Below, piece by piece: positions 22,507-34,151 of a stretch of DNA of 64,000 nt. The first letter of the stretch is position 1. Every line of letters starts with the position of its first letter. This stretch comes from Rhizomys pruinosus (Eukaryota > Chordata > Mammalia > Rodentia > Spalacidae). Below the pieces are notes generated by a model, which was not told the DNA's origin, did not search any database, and was given only the letters and a program-made list of their open reading frames with translations. Position numbers and translations under genes: made by a program. The DNA lies in assembly GCA_009823505.1 (NCBI GenBank), contig VZQC01009517.1, positions 504,319 through 568,318 on the forward strand, given 5' to 3'.

Positions 22507-22904
22507 TTACCGACCATCACCTAAGAATGCAAATGAAAAGGAAAAAAAAAAGAGAGACATCCATGTAACCATGTCCACAATCACTATCTGAAAGAAGTTC
22601 AATTCCAGGATTCCAGAAAGAGAACTGGCTCCCACAGCTGCCCTCTATATGTACTCACATCTTACACACGCACGCATGCACCCACACGCGCGCAAATTAA
22701 GCATTCACTAGTCTGAAGTCAAATGGTAGTTTCACGTAGAAAACTCCTTGCTTGACATTGTGAAAAACTATATACTTTTCAAAACAAGAGTAAAACTATA
22801 TAAATCACTATGCAAATTTCCCTGATGATTTACAAAGTATCTGTACAGACTTTTGAGGGAAATTAAAATTATGAACAGAAGAATAATCGCATATTTCAAG
22901 ACAT

Positions 22905-23040
22905 TTGTTCTAAGCCAGGCAGCATGCTGAGGGCTTTACAAGCACCATCTTATTCTCAAACTACATTTTACAGGAGCAGGGAAGCTTAGAAAGGTTAAGT
23001 ACCTTATCTTAAGTTACACAGCAAGTGGAAGACAATCGTC
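22905..23040 (+). repeat. MIR
   Basis: Order of gccaggcagcatgctgagg, gctttacaagcaccatct, attttacaggagcaggg, aaggttaagtacctt and acacagcaagtggaag matches the MIR 3' half. It is an ancient mammalian SINE. Confidence 0.88.
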
Positions 23041-23154
23041 CCACGGTCTCGACTATAGTGCTCAGAGTGTCACAGAGAGTCTGAGACAATGATTTGAATG
23101 TGCCTATGACCTAACAACAAGCCATCAAAACTGGTTTTGAGAGATGGGGGGGGG

Positions 23155-23400
23155 AGCTGAGTTGGAGCAATGCTCAATCAGTAAGCATGTAAGACTTACA
23201 AGCTATACAAGCATGAAAACCTCATTTTGGATCCCCAGCATACCCAAGAAAGCTGATCAGAGCAGCAAAGGCATGGAATCCCAGTGCTGGGGAGATAAGG
23301 ACCTGGCTGACTAGGCACTACAGTCAGAATAAAACAGTTCCCAGGTCCACTGAGAAACCTGCCTCAAAAAGTAAGGTGGACAGTGACAGAGGAAGACAAA
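23155..23400 (+). repeat. RSINE1
   Basis: Diverged tRNA-like head, B1-like middle and gcctcaaaaagtaaggtgg ending with gaggaagac. Confidence 0.75.
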
Positions 23401-23404
23401 GTCA

Positions 23405-23546
23405 CCAGTGCCCACAGAGGTCAGAGGGGGCATCGGAGCCCCTGGAACTGGAGTTATGGGTGGTTGCTAGTGTCAATGTGGGTGCTGGGAACTGAACCTG
23501 AGGTCTTCTGTAAGAGCAGCCAGTGCTCTTAACCACTAACCACTGA
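23405..23546 (-). repeat. B3-type SINE 5' part
   Basis: Antisense; cctggaactggagttatgg to ctcttaaccactaaccac. Confidence 0.82.
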
Positions 23547-23607
23547 ACCCAATGCTAAGTTCTTAATGAACAAAGATTGTTCTGAACTTACATAACATGG
23601 ATTATAG

Positions 23608-23611
<4 letters not shown>

Positions 23612-23693
<82 letters not shown>
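23612..23693. repeat. (TG)n(AG)n microsatellite
   Basis: About 18 TG units directly followed by about 22 AG units. Confidence 0.97.
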
Positions 23694-23699
<6 letters not shown>

Positions 23700-23813
23700 T
23701 CTCCCTTTAGTCCCAGATGGCCTGGAGACCAGGACAGCCTTGAACTCACAGAGATCTGCCTGCCTCTACCTCCAGAGTGCTGGGATTAAAGGTGTGGGCC
23801 ACCACGCCTGGCT
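23694..23813 (-). repeat. B1 SINE
   Basis: Antisense, acagggtctccctttagtc to ccaccacgcctggc; its tail seeded the microsatellite. Confidence 0.92.
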
Positions 23814-24529
23814 GGAATATAGACATTTTAGATAGTTGTTGACATAGAATAATGAAGAAGAAAACAACTGACATAAGATTTCACCAAAAGGCTCAAATTT
23901 GAATCTAAGGGGCAAAAGTGATCTTCAGAATGAAAGTCATACCCAAAGACCTACACAGCATTGACTAGATTAGATGGGAACATTTCTCCATTGGGAGAGG
24001 TAGCAGCTTCAACATCAACAACAAAAAAGCCAGTTCCCTTCGCTATTTAAATAACAAGAGAACCTTCCAAAAAAGCCTTGACTTCTCAATTCTCAATGGA
24101 ACTCCCCCCCCCAAAATTCATCTTTTTTCCTTCTTAGCACTCAGAAGTCATTTATTTATGTCATTAGAGCACATTACTTATTACACGTGCATCAGTAATA
24201 AATGATGCCCTAACAGAGAGGTTCTTACTTGCTGGGTAGGAGGACTACCACTAGGCAATCAGATGCACCCAGCTAAGGAGTGGGACACCTATGCATGTGT
24301 GAAAAGATGCAGAGGAGGTTGGTAAACTAAAAGAGCACAGGGTTGTAGTTTTTTTTTTTTTTTTTAAGAATTTTTAAATTAGAAGTCTAGGTTTAGTTTA
24401 ACTGCCTAAGTCTATAAGAAAACAGCCCTAAATAAGGTCATGATCCTATCAGCAGACAGAGCACAGTATGGAACCCACATTATTTTGTGAAGTTATCAAC
24501 TATAAAGGTCTTTAATGCCTTCTGCTCTC

Positions 24530-24715
24530 GGGCGGGGATCAGCAAGCTGTATCTGGTAAAGGGCTAGTGTAGTATGTCTGCTCTGAGTCTGCTGCACTAC
24601 CCCACTCCACATTTGCAGCAGGGAACAGCCAGAGACAGTACACTGACTACTGGGTAAGGCTGTGTGCCAATGACATTTCACAGCTGGCCTAACTGGGCCA
24701 AAGAATTAAGTTGTA
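24530..24715 (+). repeat. Old hAT-Charlie-like DNA transposon
   Basis: ggggatcagcaagctgt, gtaaagggctag, cagccagagacagtacac and ggctgtgtgccaatgac resemble a decayed mammalian Charlie-type element. I cannot give the exact family. Confidence 0.5.
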
Positions 24716-25189
24716 GTATGTCATAGAACCTTTACGTTTTCCGGCTGCTGTCTCAATCTTTCAGACGTCAAGCATATAATAAGTGTGATTAAAAAAAATT
24801 TTAAAGCCTATGCAGTTGTCTGAATAGAACTATCTCCAACTTATGCACGGCTTTTCCTCTTTCACAAGTACTATTCTTTTTGTCTCTGACTCTAAGTACA
24901 CCCCTCCACACTAAGAACTACATCCCATGGTTGTTTTTCTTAAGGACACATTGAAACAAGAATTAAAGATACTTTGTCGAAATCTGTAACCTATCACTGA
25001 AAGGTTTGTCTATGAAATGCCAGAGAGGTGCTATTTAAAAGCCTCTCAACAACCCACTACTTTTCCTGAATTTGGCTGGCATCTGTCCAACTCTGCCTTG
25101 ACTAATGCTAATTTTTGCATGAGCATTTCTTCAAGCCTAATACCTGGGCCAGCAACAACAGTACCATCTGCTTTTAGGACAACTACTGT

Positions 25190-25530
25190 GATGAGTAATC
25201 TTCATTGTCAACCTAACTAGACTTAGAGTCACCTAGGAGACTAGGTGTGCTAGTCTTTGGATGTGCAGAGAGAATCAGCTGAAGAGAGCTCCACCCTGAA
25301 GTACATGGCACCATCCCGTGGGTTGAGGCCCAGCCTGAAAGCCATGGGAGTGCCTGCATCCCTTCTCTGTTTCCTGGTCCACTGAAAAGGAAACAAGTTC
25401 CAGCCACCACATCTGTGAGGCGGTCCTGCTTCCATGCCTGCCTGTGCACTGCATCCCGGACCTGGGGGCCAGAGGAAACCTTTCCTCCATAAACTGCTTC
25501 TTGGCAGGTATTTGGTAACTGATAAAAGTA
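25190..25530 (+). repeat. Old DNA-transposon-like rodent repeat
   Basis: taatcttcattgtcaacct, gtcacctaggaga, ggcaccatcccgtgggttg and the end ggcaggtatttggtaact follow the order of a common hAT-type rodent repeat (URR1/Charlie group). Family name is from memory. Confidence 0.6.
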
Positions 25531-25723
25531 ATTAATAATATAAAAAAAGAATGCCTCTCTCTGCATACTCTGGACTTAATACAGCAAAGAGAGGTGGGAT
25601 GTAGTAATTTGTGTTTTAACAAGACTTCCAAAAGTTATAGTATACATAAGGCTTGAGATCCACAGTTGTACACTTGGAATGCCTTTCTGCAAAACTATTA
25701 TGTGTAAAAGGCTATGACTATCC

Positions 25724-25760
25724 CTCTAGGGTGTGTGTGCTGGAGACACACACACTAGAG
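25724..25760. repeat. Short inverted repeat
   Basis: ctctagggtgtgtgtg pairs with cacacacactagag across a loop of about seven bases; the stem contains a GT/AC run. Confidence 0.75.
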
Positions 25761-26145
25761 GTTCAAGCTTCACACTTGCTAACAAACACACTACACTGAG
25801 CTATATTTCCAGCCTACAAGGAATATTTCAAATGTCCTTTATGAGTTGTTTTCTCCTTCCCCATCACTCTTGACAACAAATAAATCTCCCACAAACACAT
25901 TATGTACATCACACAGAATTACAGTCACACCACAAAAGGTTATAAGAGTTTCATCTTCATCACCCATAACCTCCACTAACTGTGAGCTAATTGTATTGTC
26001 AGCTCAGCTCACAGTAGGCAGCAGTACACATTGATTGCTAAATCAAAATGTTCAAGCAGTCAGCCTACAAACCACCTGCTTCATGAGATGTGGCTACATT
26101 AAGCAGTTTGAATGCAAACGCTCGCTCTGACTCCAGCATACTGAC

Positions 26146-26505
26146 CTTAGGAGCATTTTCAGCTTTCAGCTTTCGAACCACCTCCCCTTGGGCAGCAACT
26201 TTATCATACAGAGATGTACTTTCCATAGTGCTTGCTGATGATTTAGAAGAAACATTCTGTACTACTGCAGCTGGGGGATTCCCAGGTTTATATTCCTGGC
26301 CAGTCTTCTCTTTATATTCAGCTTTCAATGACAAAAGCTGTTCCACGGCTGCATCCACATCTTCCTTTGCTGCCTTCTTGGCTTTCAGTTCACGCACCAC
26401 ATCCCCCTGAATGGCTACTCTGTTGTAAAGGACCAAGGATTCCTCAGATGTAGCACAAGAGCTATTCAGTGATGGAGCTGGTTTTTCCTTAAGAGGAGAA
26501 ATTGT
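26146..26505 (-). CDS. Eprs1: Eprs1 exon 10: WHEP1 and start of WHEP2
   Basis: 360 nt, phase 0 at both ends; acceptor CTGTAG|ACA and donor CCTAAG|GTCAGT. It opens with a Ser/Pro-rich spacer ([13 protein letters not shown]), then WHEP1 in one piece ([19 protein letters not shown] to [12 protein letters not shown]), a Ser-rich spacer, and helix 1 of WHEP2 ([18 protein letters not shown]). WHEP2 and WHEP3 are each cut by a phase-0 intron at the same helix-turn position, whereas WHEP1 is not. Confidence 0.97.
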
Positions 26506-26964
26506 CTACAGATGCAGAAAGCCAAAAGTAAAATATTAACTCATATTAAATGCCCTCCAATAAAACAGTGCCAAACTATTTTACAAAGTTTCATAAAATT
26601 TTTAATTTCAATCCCTTCTAAAGCTTAAACAAATCATCTCATGCCTAAACTTATCCTAACAAAAATGACAGCAGTAAAGAAAAGAAAGACAGAGGTGAAT
26701 AGTCAGTCACTGGAGAACTTTTATCCTAATAAATACCTGAGGGAGAAGGGGTAAAGACTCTTTATGTTCAGGACACTAGTTCAACTAGAATACATCCCTT
26801 CAGGTCAAGAATAAATCACTGCTACAACACATACTAGATATGAAACCCTGAAATAAATATTAATATATTAAGTGTTTTGATGGTTGATCTTGATTGTTGG
26901 CTTGACAGGCTGGGGAAGAGGGATCCCTTCTAATTCTACATCCTGTGTTTAAAAAGCAAATGCT

Positions 26965-27114
26965 GCCGGGCGTGGTGGTGCACGCCTTTAATCCTAGCAC
27001 TAGGGAGGCAGAGGCAGGCGGATCTTTGTGAGTTCAAGGCCAGCCTGGTCTACGGAGTGAGTTCCAGGACAGCTGGAGCTACAGGGAGACCCTGTCTCTA
27101 AAAGACAAAAAATA
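26965..27114 (+). repeat. B1 SINE with TSD
   Basis: Young sense B1. The exact direct repeat aaaaagcaaatgct flanks it (26,951-26,964 and 27,115-27,128). Confidence 0.96.
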
Positions 27115-27641
27115 AAAAAGCAAATGCTCACAGGAAAGAAGCATGGCAGTGTGCAATGAGTACAAAGTTCAAGAAAGAAATAAAATCAACATAATATTTA
27201 ACAACAAAATACTTTCAGAATGAAATTTCAAATCTATTCTTCAGTTTATATGTATAATTTTTTCAAATGGCTACTAAATGATTAAGATAGAAATATTTAC
27301 TTAGTTGATGAACTTAACAGCTTAATAATGAGACTACTGGGATGTCATCTGGCTAAGGGGTGACACCAAAAAGCCTAAGAAACTCAGGTGTCCTGAACAC
27401 AAAATCTGACCACTTCTGGGCTGTAAACAGAACCCAATTTCTCTGGCACCATCTTTTAGATCCACATACTCTTTGTGAGCATCTACAATGCCCCTCTTGA
27501 TCTCAAGAGTTAGGACTGCTAGACGAGTCCTAACTCAATCTTAGAGATAAGCATTACTCCAAGATGAAAATAAAATAGCAAACACTGACATTCCCCTTTT
27601 AAGAGACAAAGAAACAATTCCTTACCCTTTTCTCTCTTCAG

Positions 27642-27799
27642 AATCTTTTTTTGGGGGGAGGGTCTTTTTGAGAGGGGGTCTCCTTGTAGCTCCAGCTGTA
27701 CTGGAACTCACTATGTAGACCAGGCTAGCCTTGAACTCACAGAGATCAGCCTACCTCCTGAGTGCTGGGATTAAAGGTATGTGCCACCACGCCCAGCTT
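27642..27799 (-). repeat. B1 SINE with TSD
   Basis: Antisense B1; the flanks share ctcttcagaatc. Confidence 0.93.
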
Positions 27800-28345
27800 C
27801 TCTTCAGAATCCTAGTGGCAAGAGGGTGCTTCTTTTAAGAGGCATCAGAGTAAGTACCCTACCCAGTTATAAGGCTAACCCTCAGTGCTGATGCCCTGCA
27901 AGTTCCCCAGCATCATAAAATACCCCTAATGAAAACACCAGCCAGAAGAGAGTCTCAGCACTGCAATCCAAGCAGTCAGGACTGTGAGGTTGAGACTAGC
28001 CTGGGAAACAGCAAGAATACCATCTAACAAAACATAAGAATACAGCAAAGACTGAAAAGGGGCAAGGGTAAGGAGGAAAGAAAGAACAGTCTACTATAGA
28101 GCAGGGATTCCCTTAAAAAGGTTCATTTTAGCCTAGTCTTTCCTAGTTTCTTGGCATAGTAAAATGACATAAGAAAAATTTTGTTCTCTAAGATGCGCTA
28201 GGATTTTACCAGAAAGCATGCAGTAACCACAATGTAAACACAGCAGTTACTGTCTTCAATCCAAATCTCAAAGGCAGCAAAGACAACCAATTCTAAAGAG
28301 ATTCTAAAGCCTAGGATATAAAGACCTGAAAGAATCAGTATTTAC

Positions 28346-28463
28346 CTCCTTTTTTGTGGATTCTACCTTGGTCTTTTCCTTTGACCCAGACTTTGGCATT
28401 TCCTTTGTGTGTCCATCAGGTATGTATATCAAGATGCATGGGGCTTCTCTGCAGCTATATGGG
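28346..28463 (-). CDS. Eprs1: Eprs1 exon 9: end of GluRS unit, linker to WHEP
   Basis: 118 nt; acceptor TTTTTAG|C and donor AAGGAG|GTAAAT. The leading C completes Ser; it then encodes [19 protein letters not shown] followed by a Lys-rich linker ([11 protein letters not shown]). This closes the beta-barrel anticodon-binding domain of GluRS and starts the inter-domain linker. Confidence 0.96.
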
Positions 28464-28510
28464 CTAAAAAGAAAATGGCCAAAAGTTTATTTGAATAAAA
28501 ATAACCAAAT

Positions 28511-28705
28511 AGAGCCACATGGTGGTGCACGCCTTTAATCCTAGCAATTGGGAGGCAGAGGCAGGCGGATCGTTGTGAGTTCAAGGCCAGCCTGGTCTAC
28601 AAAGAGAGTTCCAGGACAGCTGGGACTACAAGAAGACCCAGTCTCGAAAAGACAAAAAAAAAAAAAAAAAAAAACAAAAAAACAAAACAAAAAAAAAAAA
28701 AAACA
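28511..28705 (+). repeat. B1 SINE
   Basis: Sense B1 with a long A/C-interrupted tail. Confidence 0.93.
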
Positions 28706-28825
28706 AATAGGAATTAAAACTGTATTCTTGGATACATGCAATGATATAAATTTTTTTTAAAGTATACTCCATTCTTAGTATCGAAATCAGACGCTATTCA
28801 GAGTCATTTAAAAACACTAAGCACC

Positions 28826-29221
28826 GGGGCTGGAGAGATGGCCTAGCGGTTAAGAGCTCCGACTGCTCTTACAGAGGACCCGGGTTCGATCCCCAGCATC
28901 CACATGGCGGCTAAGAACCATCTGAAACTCCAATTCAAGGAGAACTCCAGTTCCAGGGGAACCCGACACCCTCTTCTGACCTCCGCGGCATTGCACGACA
29001 CGGGTGCACAGACCTACATGCAGACAGTACATTCATACACATAAATAAATAAATAAAATATTTTAAAAAAAAAAGTGATGACCAAAACCGTAGTAAAATA
29101 ATTGCTTCTGAAAATCAATATGAGTATCAGCAGATGATAATCATCACTTGCTGATTATGAAATGTTAATTTGGACAAGCTTCACCTTCAACTCTCATTTT
29201 GAGACTTATAAAACTAAAAAA
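28826..29221 (+). mobile_element. B2/B3-type SINE with apparent 3'-transduced flank
   Basis: A full sense SINE (28,826-29,074, internal-duplication subfamily) is followed by about 140 nt of non-repeat sequence and a second A-run. The exact 16-nt direct repeat aaaaacactaagcacc lies before the SINE (28,810-28,825) and only after the second A-run (29,222-29,237). So the SINE and the extra sequence appear to have been inserted as one unit, as expected if a read-through transcript was retrotransposed. Confidence 0.85.
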
Positions 29222-30447
29222 AAAAACACTAAGCACCTGAGTAAAAGTTAACAGCTTTTATTACAAACTCACATTTATGACCTTTCAAAGATATGAATCA
29301 GCTACCTTCATGGCAAAAGTCAATCTACCCCACCTGCCACTAGAAGCAGCACTAGTGATACTAGGTGTGCTAGCCCAGGCCTAAGATCCAAGCACTGTGT
29401 GGGATCAGAGTTTTGAAGCCAGACTGGGCAGTCACAAGACTGCAAAAACAAACAGGAAAAGGCATAGCTGGGTTTGAAATTCCCCTGATGGAAGAGATGC
29501 ACCTGCACACCACGGTAAAAATGTACATAAGGAGAATTTCTAGGCAAACTGAGCCAACATTAATCTTACATTCCTCGTGATCTGAAAACTGCACTCTTAC
29601 ATTGTGAATCCCTAGACAGGTTCTAGAATTAACCTGCCATTTATTTTCAGACTTGAGATTTTTGGTATATGATGGTGGGTATGTATGCAGAGTAATATAA
29701 AATTAAAATGGAAAAATGTGATCATGAAATATGATATGGAAATAACATAGTTTGTTTTCAGAAGACACAATTTTAGTATAGGTGTGATGTATCGGGTTGG
29801 TCTAACTGGGTGCTTAACGTCGATACTTAATGCCCATACCAATTTGGCCGAGGGACTTAAGGGATAACTTTGTCCCTTGCCCATCAGAGGTCAACTAAGT
29901 CCCAAGGGACTATGCATGGGGGCATCTCTTGAAATGTCCTGCAAATGGGAGTCACCAGTCTTCCTGTGTAGGGAGGTCTTGGAGACCCACTAATGCGACA
30001 TCAGCCAGTGTCCAGTCTATTAAGAGGAAAGTCTGCTCATGCTTCCAAAAAGGAAGCCTCGTCTAGCAAGACCTGATTTTTATCCTCAAGTGGATGTAAC
30101 TGGTAAATGAAAAGCTGAAAGGAGCCAGACCTCCCACCTCCCCCCCTCAAAAAAAAAACAACCCCCCAAGTGACCCCTGAGGACCAGATCCTCAACTGAC
30201 CTTGAGAAAACAAAAACCTTGGTTAATCTGGGCTGTGTGGCTTTAAGCACTCAAAAGGAAAGTATAACCAGAAATAATCAGTAAGGCCTGAGAAATTATA
30301 ATTCAGAACTTAAGATCTTAGTAAAAGGACAAAAAGGAAAGAGAGAGAGAGAACACTATTGTTTTGCCTGTCTTCAATTCTTACTGGCAAGTGTGTCTGC
30401 TCTGTGGCTGCCACTGCTTTTGCCATTCTTCAAAGACATGAGACAGC

Positions 30448-31692
30448 TTTTTTTTCACCAATGTTTTATTGAAGCTCTGTGCATTTTATATGATTACATT
30501 ACAAATAAAATCTAGACCTGTTATCCCCTCCCTACCCCCCCACCCCAACAGAGCTCATGCATTCTGCCAGACATGTTTTTCATCTTTTTCTCAGTCTCTC
30601 TCAAAATTCTCAATGCAAAAGTTTACTGTTTCAAGCAGAAGTTCACCATTTCAGTCAGTTCTTTGACACAGTCTTTTCTGTTGTTTGTTGTTGTTGTTAT
30701 TCCTTCCAATATGCATCACTCCCAAATTCTTGGACAAAAGCTCAAGCAGCCCTGCACAAGAAATTCTTACAACTAGGTAACTGGTGCTAGTATCCACAGA
30801 TGAGGGATACCATTCGTTGTTTTATTGGGACTGTGTTACTTCACTTAACATAATGTCTTCTAGTTTCATCCATTTACCTGCAAAGTTCATGATGTCATCT
30901 TTCTTTACTGCTGCATAGAACTCCATTGTGTAGATGTACCACATTTTCTCTATCCACTAGTCAGTTGAGGGGCACTTGGGTTGGTTCCAGCTCTTTGCTA
31001 TTGTGAAGAGAAATACAGTAAACATGGCTGTGCATGTATCTCTGTGGTAGGATGAGTCTTGTGGGTATATACCCAGGAGTGGTGTGACTGGGTCAGGTGG
31101 TATGTTCATTTTGAGTCTTCCAAGGGTTCTTTCTCCACACTGCTTTCCATAGTGGCTGTACAAGTTTACATTCCCACCAGCAGTGATGAGTGTTCCTTTT
31201 TCCCCACAATCTCTCCAGCACTTGGTATCATTTGTTTTCCTGATCCTAGCCAGTCTTATCGGAGTGATATATCTTAACGTGATTTTCATTTGTATTTCCT
31301 TAATTATTAGGGACGTTGAACATTTTTTAAGATGTTTCTCAGCCATCTCTAATTCCTCACTTGTGAAGTCTCTGTTCAGCTCTTTGCTCCATTTTTTGAA
31401 TGATTCATTTGTTTTCTTTCTTCTTTGTTTTTTGAGTAGTTTATATATTCTGGAAATCAATGCTTTTGTCAGATGTATCAGCTGTGAAGGTTTCCTCCCA
31501 CTCTGTGGGTTTTCTCTTCCTTGATTGTTTCTTTTGATGTACAGAAGCTTTTGAGTTTAATGAGGTCCCATTTGTCAATTGTCAACCTTATTTCTTATGC
31601 AGCTGCTGTCTGATTTAGGAAGTCTTTTCCAAAGCCTGTCTTGGAGGCTGCTGCCAACTTTTTCTTCTATCACCTTCAGGGTTTTGGGTTTC
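30448..31692 (-). mobile_element. 5'-truncated L1 (ORF2 end and 3' UTR) with TSD
   Basis: Antisense on plus. On the minus strand it contains the C-terminal part of L1 ORF2 (degenerate, open 30,957-31,460 in a shifted frame) and the 3' UTR ending in A-run at 30,448. Target-site duplication: acatgagacagc (30,436-30,447) and acatgaaacagc (31,693-31,704). It has the typical structure of a 1.2-kb truncated L1. Confidence 0.92.
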
Positions 31693-31704
31693 ACATGAAA
31701 CAGC

Positions 31705-32230
31705 AGCTTTCTAACCCTCCAATGTGGACTGAAGACTCATGTCTCTCCAAGAATCCTCCAAACCTTCAATGTCAGATGGGGACTGCTGAGACATCCAGCT
31801 TGTGGACTGAGCAGCTACTAGGATTTCAGCTTCTTCAGAGTAGAGACTGCCAGTTTTGGACTACCCAGGCTGTATCACAGAGGTCAGTACAGGAAGATCA
31901 AGACAGAACACAGTGCTTACTGGACCTCATCTGGGTGACCATGGGAAGGAAAGACCCCAGTGTGGAGCACAAGGGCAAGACTGATAGTTGTTTGGGCTTG
32001 CCAAACACTTCCTTAAGGAAAACATGACATCTTTTAGCAAAGAAAAAAAAAAAAAAGAATAAAAGAAAAGCCTCCAATTCAGGTGATATGTATGTATATA
32101 TTTATGTATGTGTATGTAGATATAGATATAAGCAATAGAAGTTGGAGAGAACAACAACAACAAAGAACTGGGAAAAAAGACTGAAACAGTGAAGTCCTCC
32201 CAAAAACAATAAGCCTCTGCTTTGAAGAAA
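31705..32230 (+). repeat. Unclassified repeat-like sequence
   Basis: About 530 nt of unknown origin with an A-rich tract at 32,040-32,070. It is followed by two L1 3'-UTR-like tails on the same strand. No family recognised. Confidence 0.35.
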
Positions 32231-32251
32231 GAAAGAAAAAAAAAAAAAAAA

Positions 32252-32404
32252 ACTCAGGAAAGACTCAGAAAAGATGCAAGACATGTATGGCAGAGTGCAT
32301 GAACTCAGGTGGGGTGGGGGGCATTGAAAGGGAAATGACTCTAAATTGGACTGAGAAATGATGTATGATTTATGGAAAAAGTTTAATAACAACAGAAAAA
32401 AAAT
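32252..32404 (+). repeat. L1 3' UTR fragment
   Basis: gcatgaactcaggtggggtg and the end ttatggaaaaagtttaataa match the 3' UTR seen in the L1 at 30,448, but in the opposite orientation. Confidence 0.75.
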
Positions 32405-32464
32405 GGGTTTTTTTGCGGTTCTTAGCCTCAGTCTTTAACGGCTGCGTTATCCCCACAGACCAGA

Positions 32465-32634
32465 AAAAAAAAATGTTAAAAGAGACAGAGAAAAAGATGA
32501 AAACCATGTTTGGCAGAATGCATGAGCTCTGGTGGGGTGGGGGGCAAGGAAGGGGAATGGGCCTAGACTTGATTGGGAAAATTTTGTATGAAATGCACAA
32601 AGCTTCAGTAAAAATTGGCTTTGAAAAAAAAAGA
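32465..32634 (+). repeat. L1 3' UTR fragment (second copy)
   Basis: gcatgagctctggtggggtg and aaatgcacaaagcttcagta, ending in an A-run; a closer match to the same L1 3' UTR. Confidence 0.82.
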
Positions 32635-32821
32635 GTTTCTGTATGACTTTGATTTTATGACTACCATAGTGATGGAGAAAACTTTCATAGGAAAAGATTG
32701 CTACAAACTCTGTGGTAAAAGCTTCACAGTAAACAGTAATTTAGTAACACAAGGATAGGTAGTTTCTCAATATTCCTGTTTTCTTAGCTAATTCACATAC
32801 AAAAAAATTCTTTATGCTAGC

Positions 32822-32990
32822 AGGATGACCAAGCAAATGAAGGCACTTACCATGCAAGCCTGGTGACCTGCACCTGATCCCTGGAACTTAGATAAAGGTG
32901 AACAAGACAACAGTTATCCCCTTCATCCTCTGACCTCTCCCTCTGATGCACCCCTGTACCCACCCCACTATACACACACAATTGTTTAAA
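32822..32990 (+). repeat. tRNA-derived SINE (B2/B3/B4 group)
   Basis: gcaagcctggtgacctgca, gatccctggaactta and cctctgacctctccctctg give the usual order of this older rodent SINE. Confidence 0.7.
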
Positions 32991-33107
32991 AAAAAATTGT
33001 TTGCATCTATACAACTCAATGGTTCCATAAAAACGTTTACACCTCATTCTAATTTTAGAACACTTACATTATATGAAAAAGAAAACTACTATTACTCTCC
33101 AGTACTG

Positions 33108-33925
33108 ACAACCATTGATTTTCCTATGATGTTTTTTCAATTTGGACATTCTATGTAAGTGGGGTAAGATGATCTACATTTTGTTGTGACTGGCTTTTTT
33201 CTTTAATTTATTTTTATGTGTATGAGTGTTATGCCTGTGTGTATGTGTAAGTACACCCATGTCATAGAATGCCCGTGGATGTCCAAAGAAGGTGTCAGAT
33301 CTCCTGGAATTGGAATTAGCTGCCATGTGGGTGCTGAGAATCAAATCCCCATCCTCTGCAAGACCAGCCAGTGCTCTTAACTGCTGAGCAGTCTACACAG
33401 CCCCATGACTGGCTTTTTTCTATCAGCACGTTAACAAAGCTCAGGTATGATGTAGCAGGAACCCACACTTTGTTTTGCAGCTGGTTTGTTGTATAGACAG
33501 AAAATAGTTTATGCTAACTTATAAATAATACAGCGATGGGTATTTGCTTCAACTATTGATGTGACAGGTTTTAAGTGCTGGGACAAAGGAAGGGTCATTA
33601 CTTACCACTGGGAGGACCTGCCCAACTGTTTTCTTTTCTCGAGTGGCTACATTACTTTACAATCCTACCAGCAATAAACAAAGGCTCCAATTTCTGTACA
33701 CCTTCCCCAACTTTTGCTACTGTCTTCTGTCTTTTTCATTTCCATCCAGCAGTAGAGATGGAGCAATAATCTCACTGGGCTCCACTGAGTTTTCTTAGGA
33801 ACAAATGATGCTGAGTACCTCTTCACGTGCTTACTAATCATCTTTATATCATCTCTGGAGAAGCATCCTTCAAATTCTTTTTCCACTTTTTAACAGGATT
33901 ATGTGTCTTTATATTCTTTTTTTTT
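33108..33925 (-). repeat. Old L1 ORF2 end
   Basis: Antisense; tacaatcctaccagcaata and gtacctcttcacgtgctta are L1 landmarks. Split by the B3-type SINE at 33,204-33,405. Confidence 0.75.
33204..33405 (-). repeat. B3-type SINE with TSD
   Basis: Antisense; exact direct repeat tgactggcttttttct on both sides, inserted in the L1. Confidence 0.92.
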
Positions 33926-33939
33926 TTTGGATAAGAGAG

Positions 33940-34097
33940 CTTTATTTTGTTTATTTTGGTCTTTTTTGAGATGGGGTCTCCCTGTAGCCCCAAGTGGCCT
34001 GGAAATTGCTATATAGACCAGGCTGGCCTTGAACTCAAGAGATCTACCTGCCTCTGCATACTGGGATTAAAGGTGTGCATCACCACACCTAGCTTGG
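33940..34097 (-). repeat. B1 SINE
   Basis: Antisense; ggataagag and gctttat recur on both sides as the probable target duplication. Confidence 0.9.
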
Positions 34098-34151
34098 GAT
34101 AAGAGTGCTTTATCAGATGTCACACACCAATATTCTACAGCTGTCTTTTCT

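Larger units (their letters stand above)
20434..26145 (-). other. Eprs1 intron (5.7 kb)
   Basis: SINEs, a MIR and two old DNA-transposon-like repeats are listed. Unexplained stretches: 20,434-20,770, 21,785-22,170, 22,510-22,900, 23,815-24,500, 24,720-25,190 and 25,540-26,145. Confidence 0.82.
26506..28345 (-). other. Eprs1 intron
   Basis: Two B1s are listed. 26,520-26,940, 27,130-27,630 and 27,800-28,345 hold no gene; 26,877-26,940 resembles a fragment of an old DNA-transposon repeat. Confidence 0.83.
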
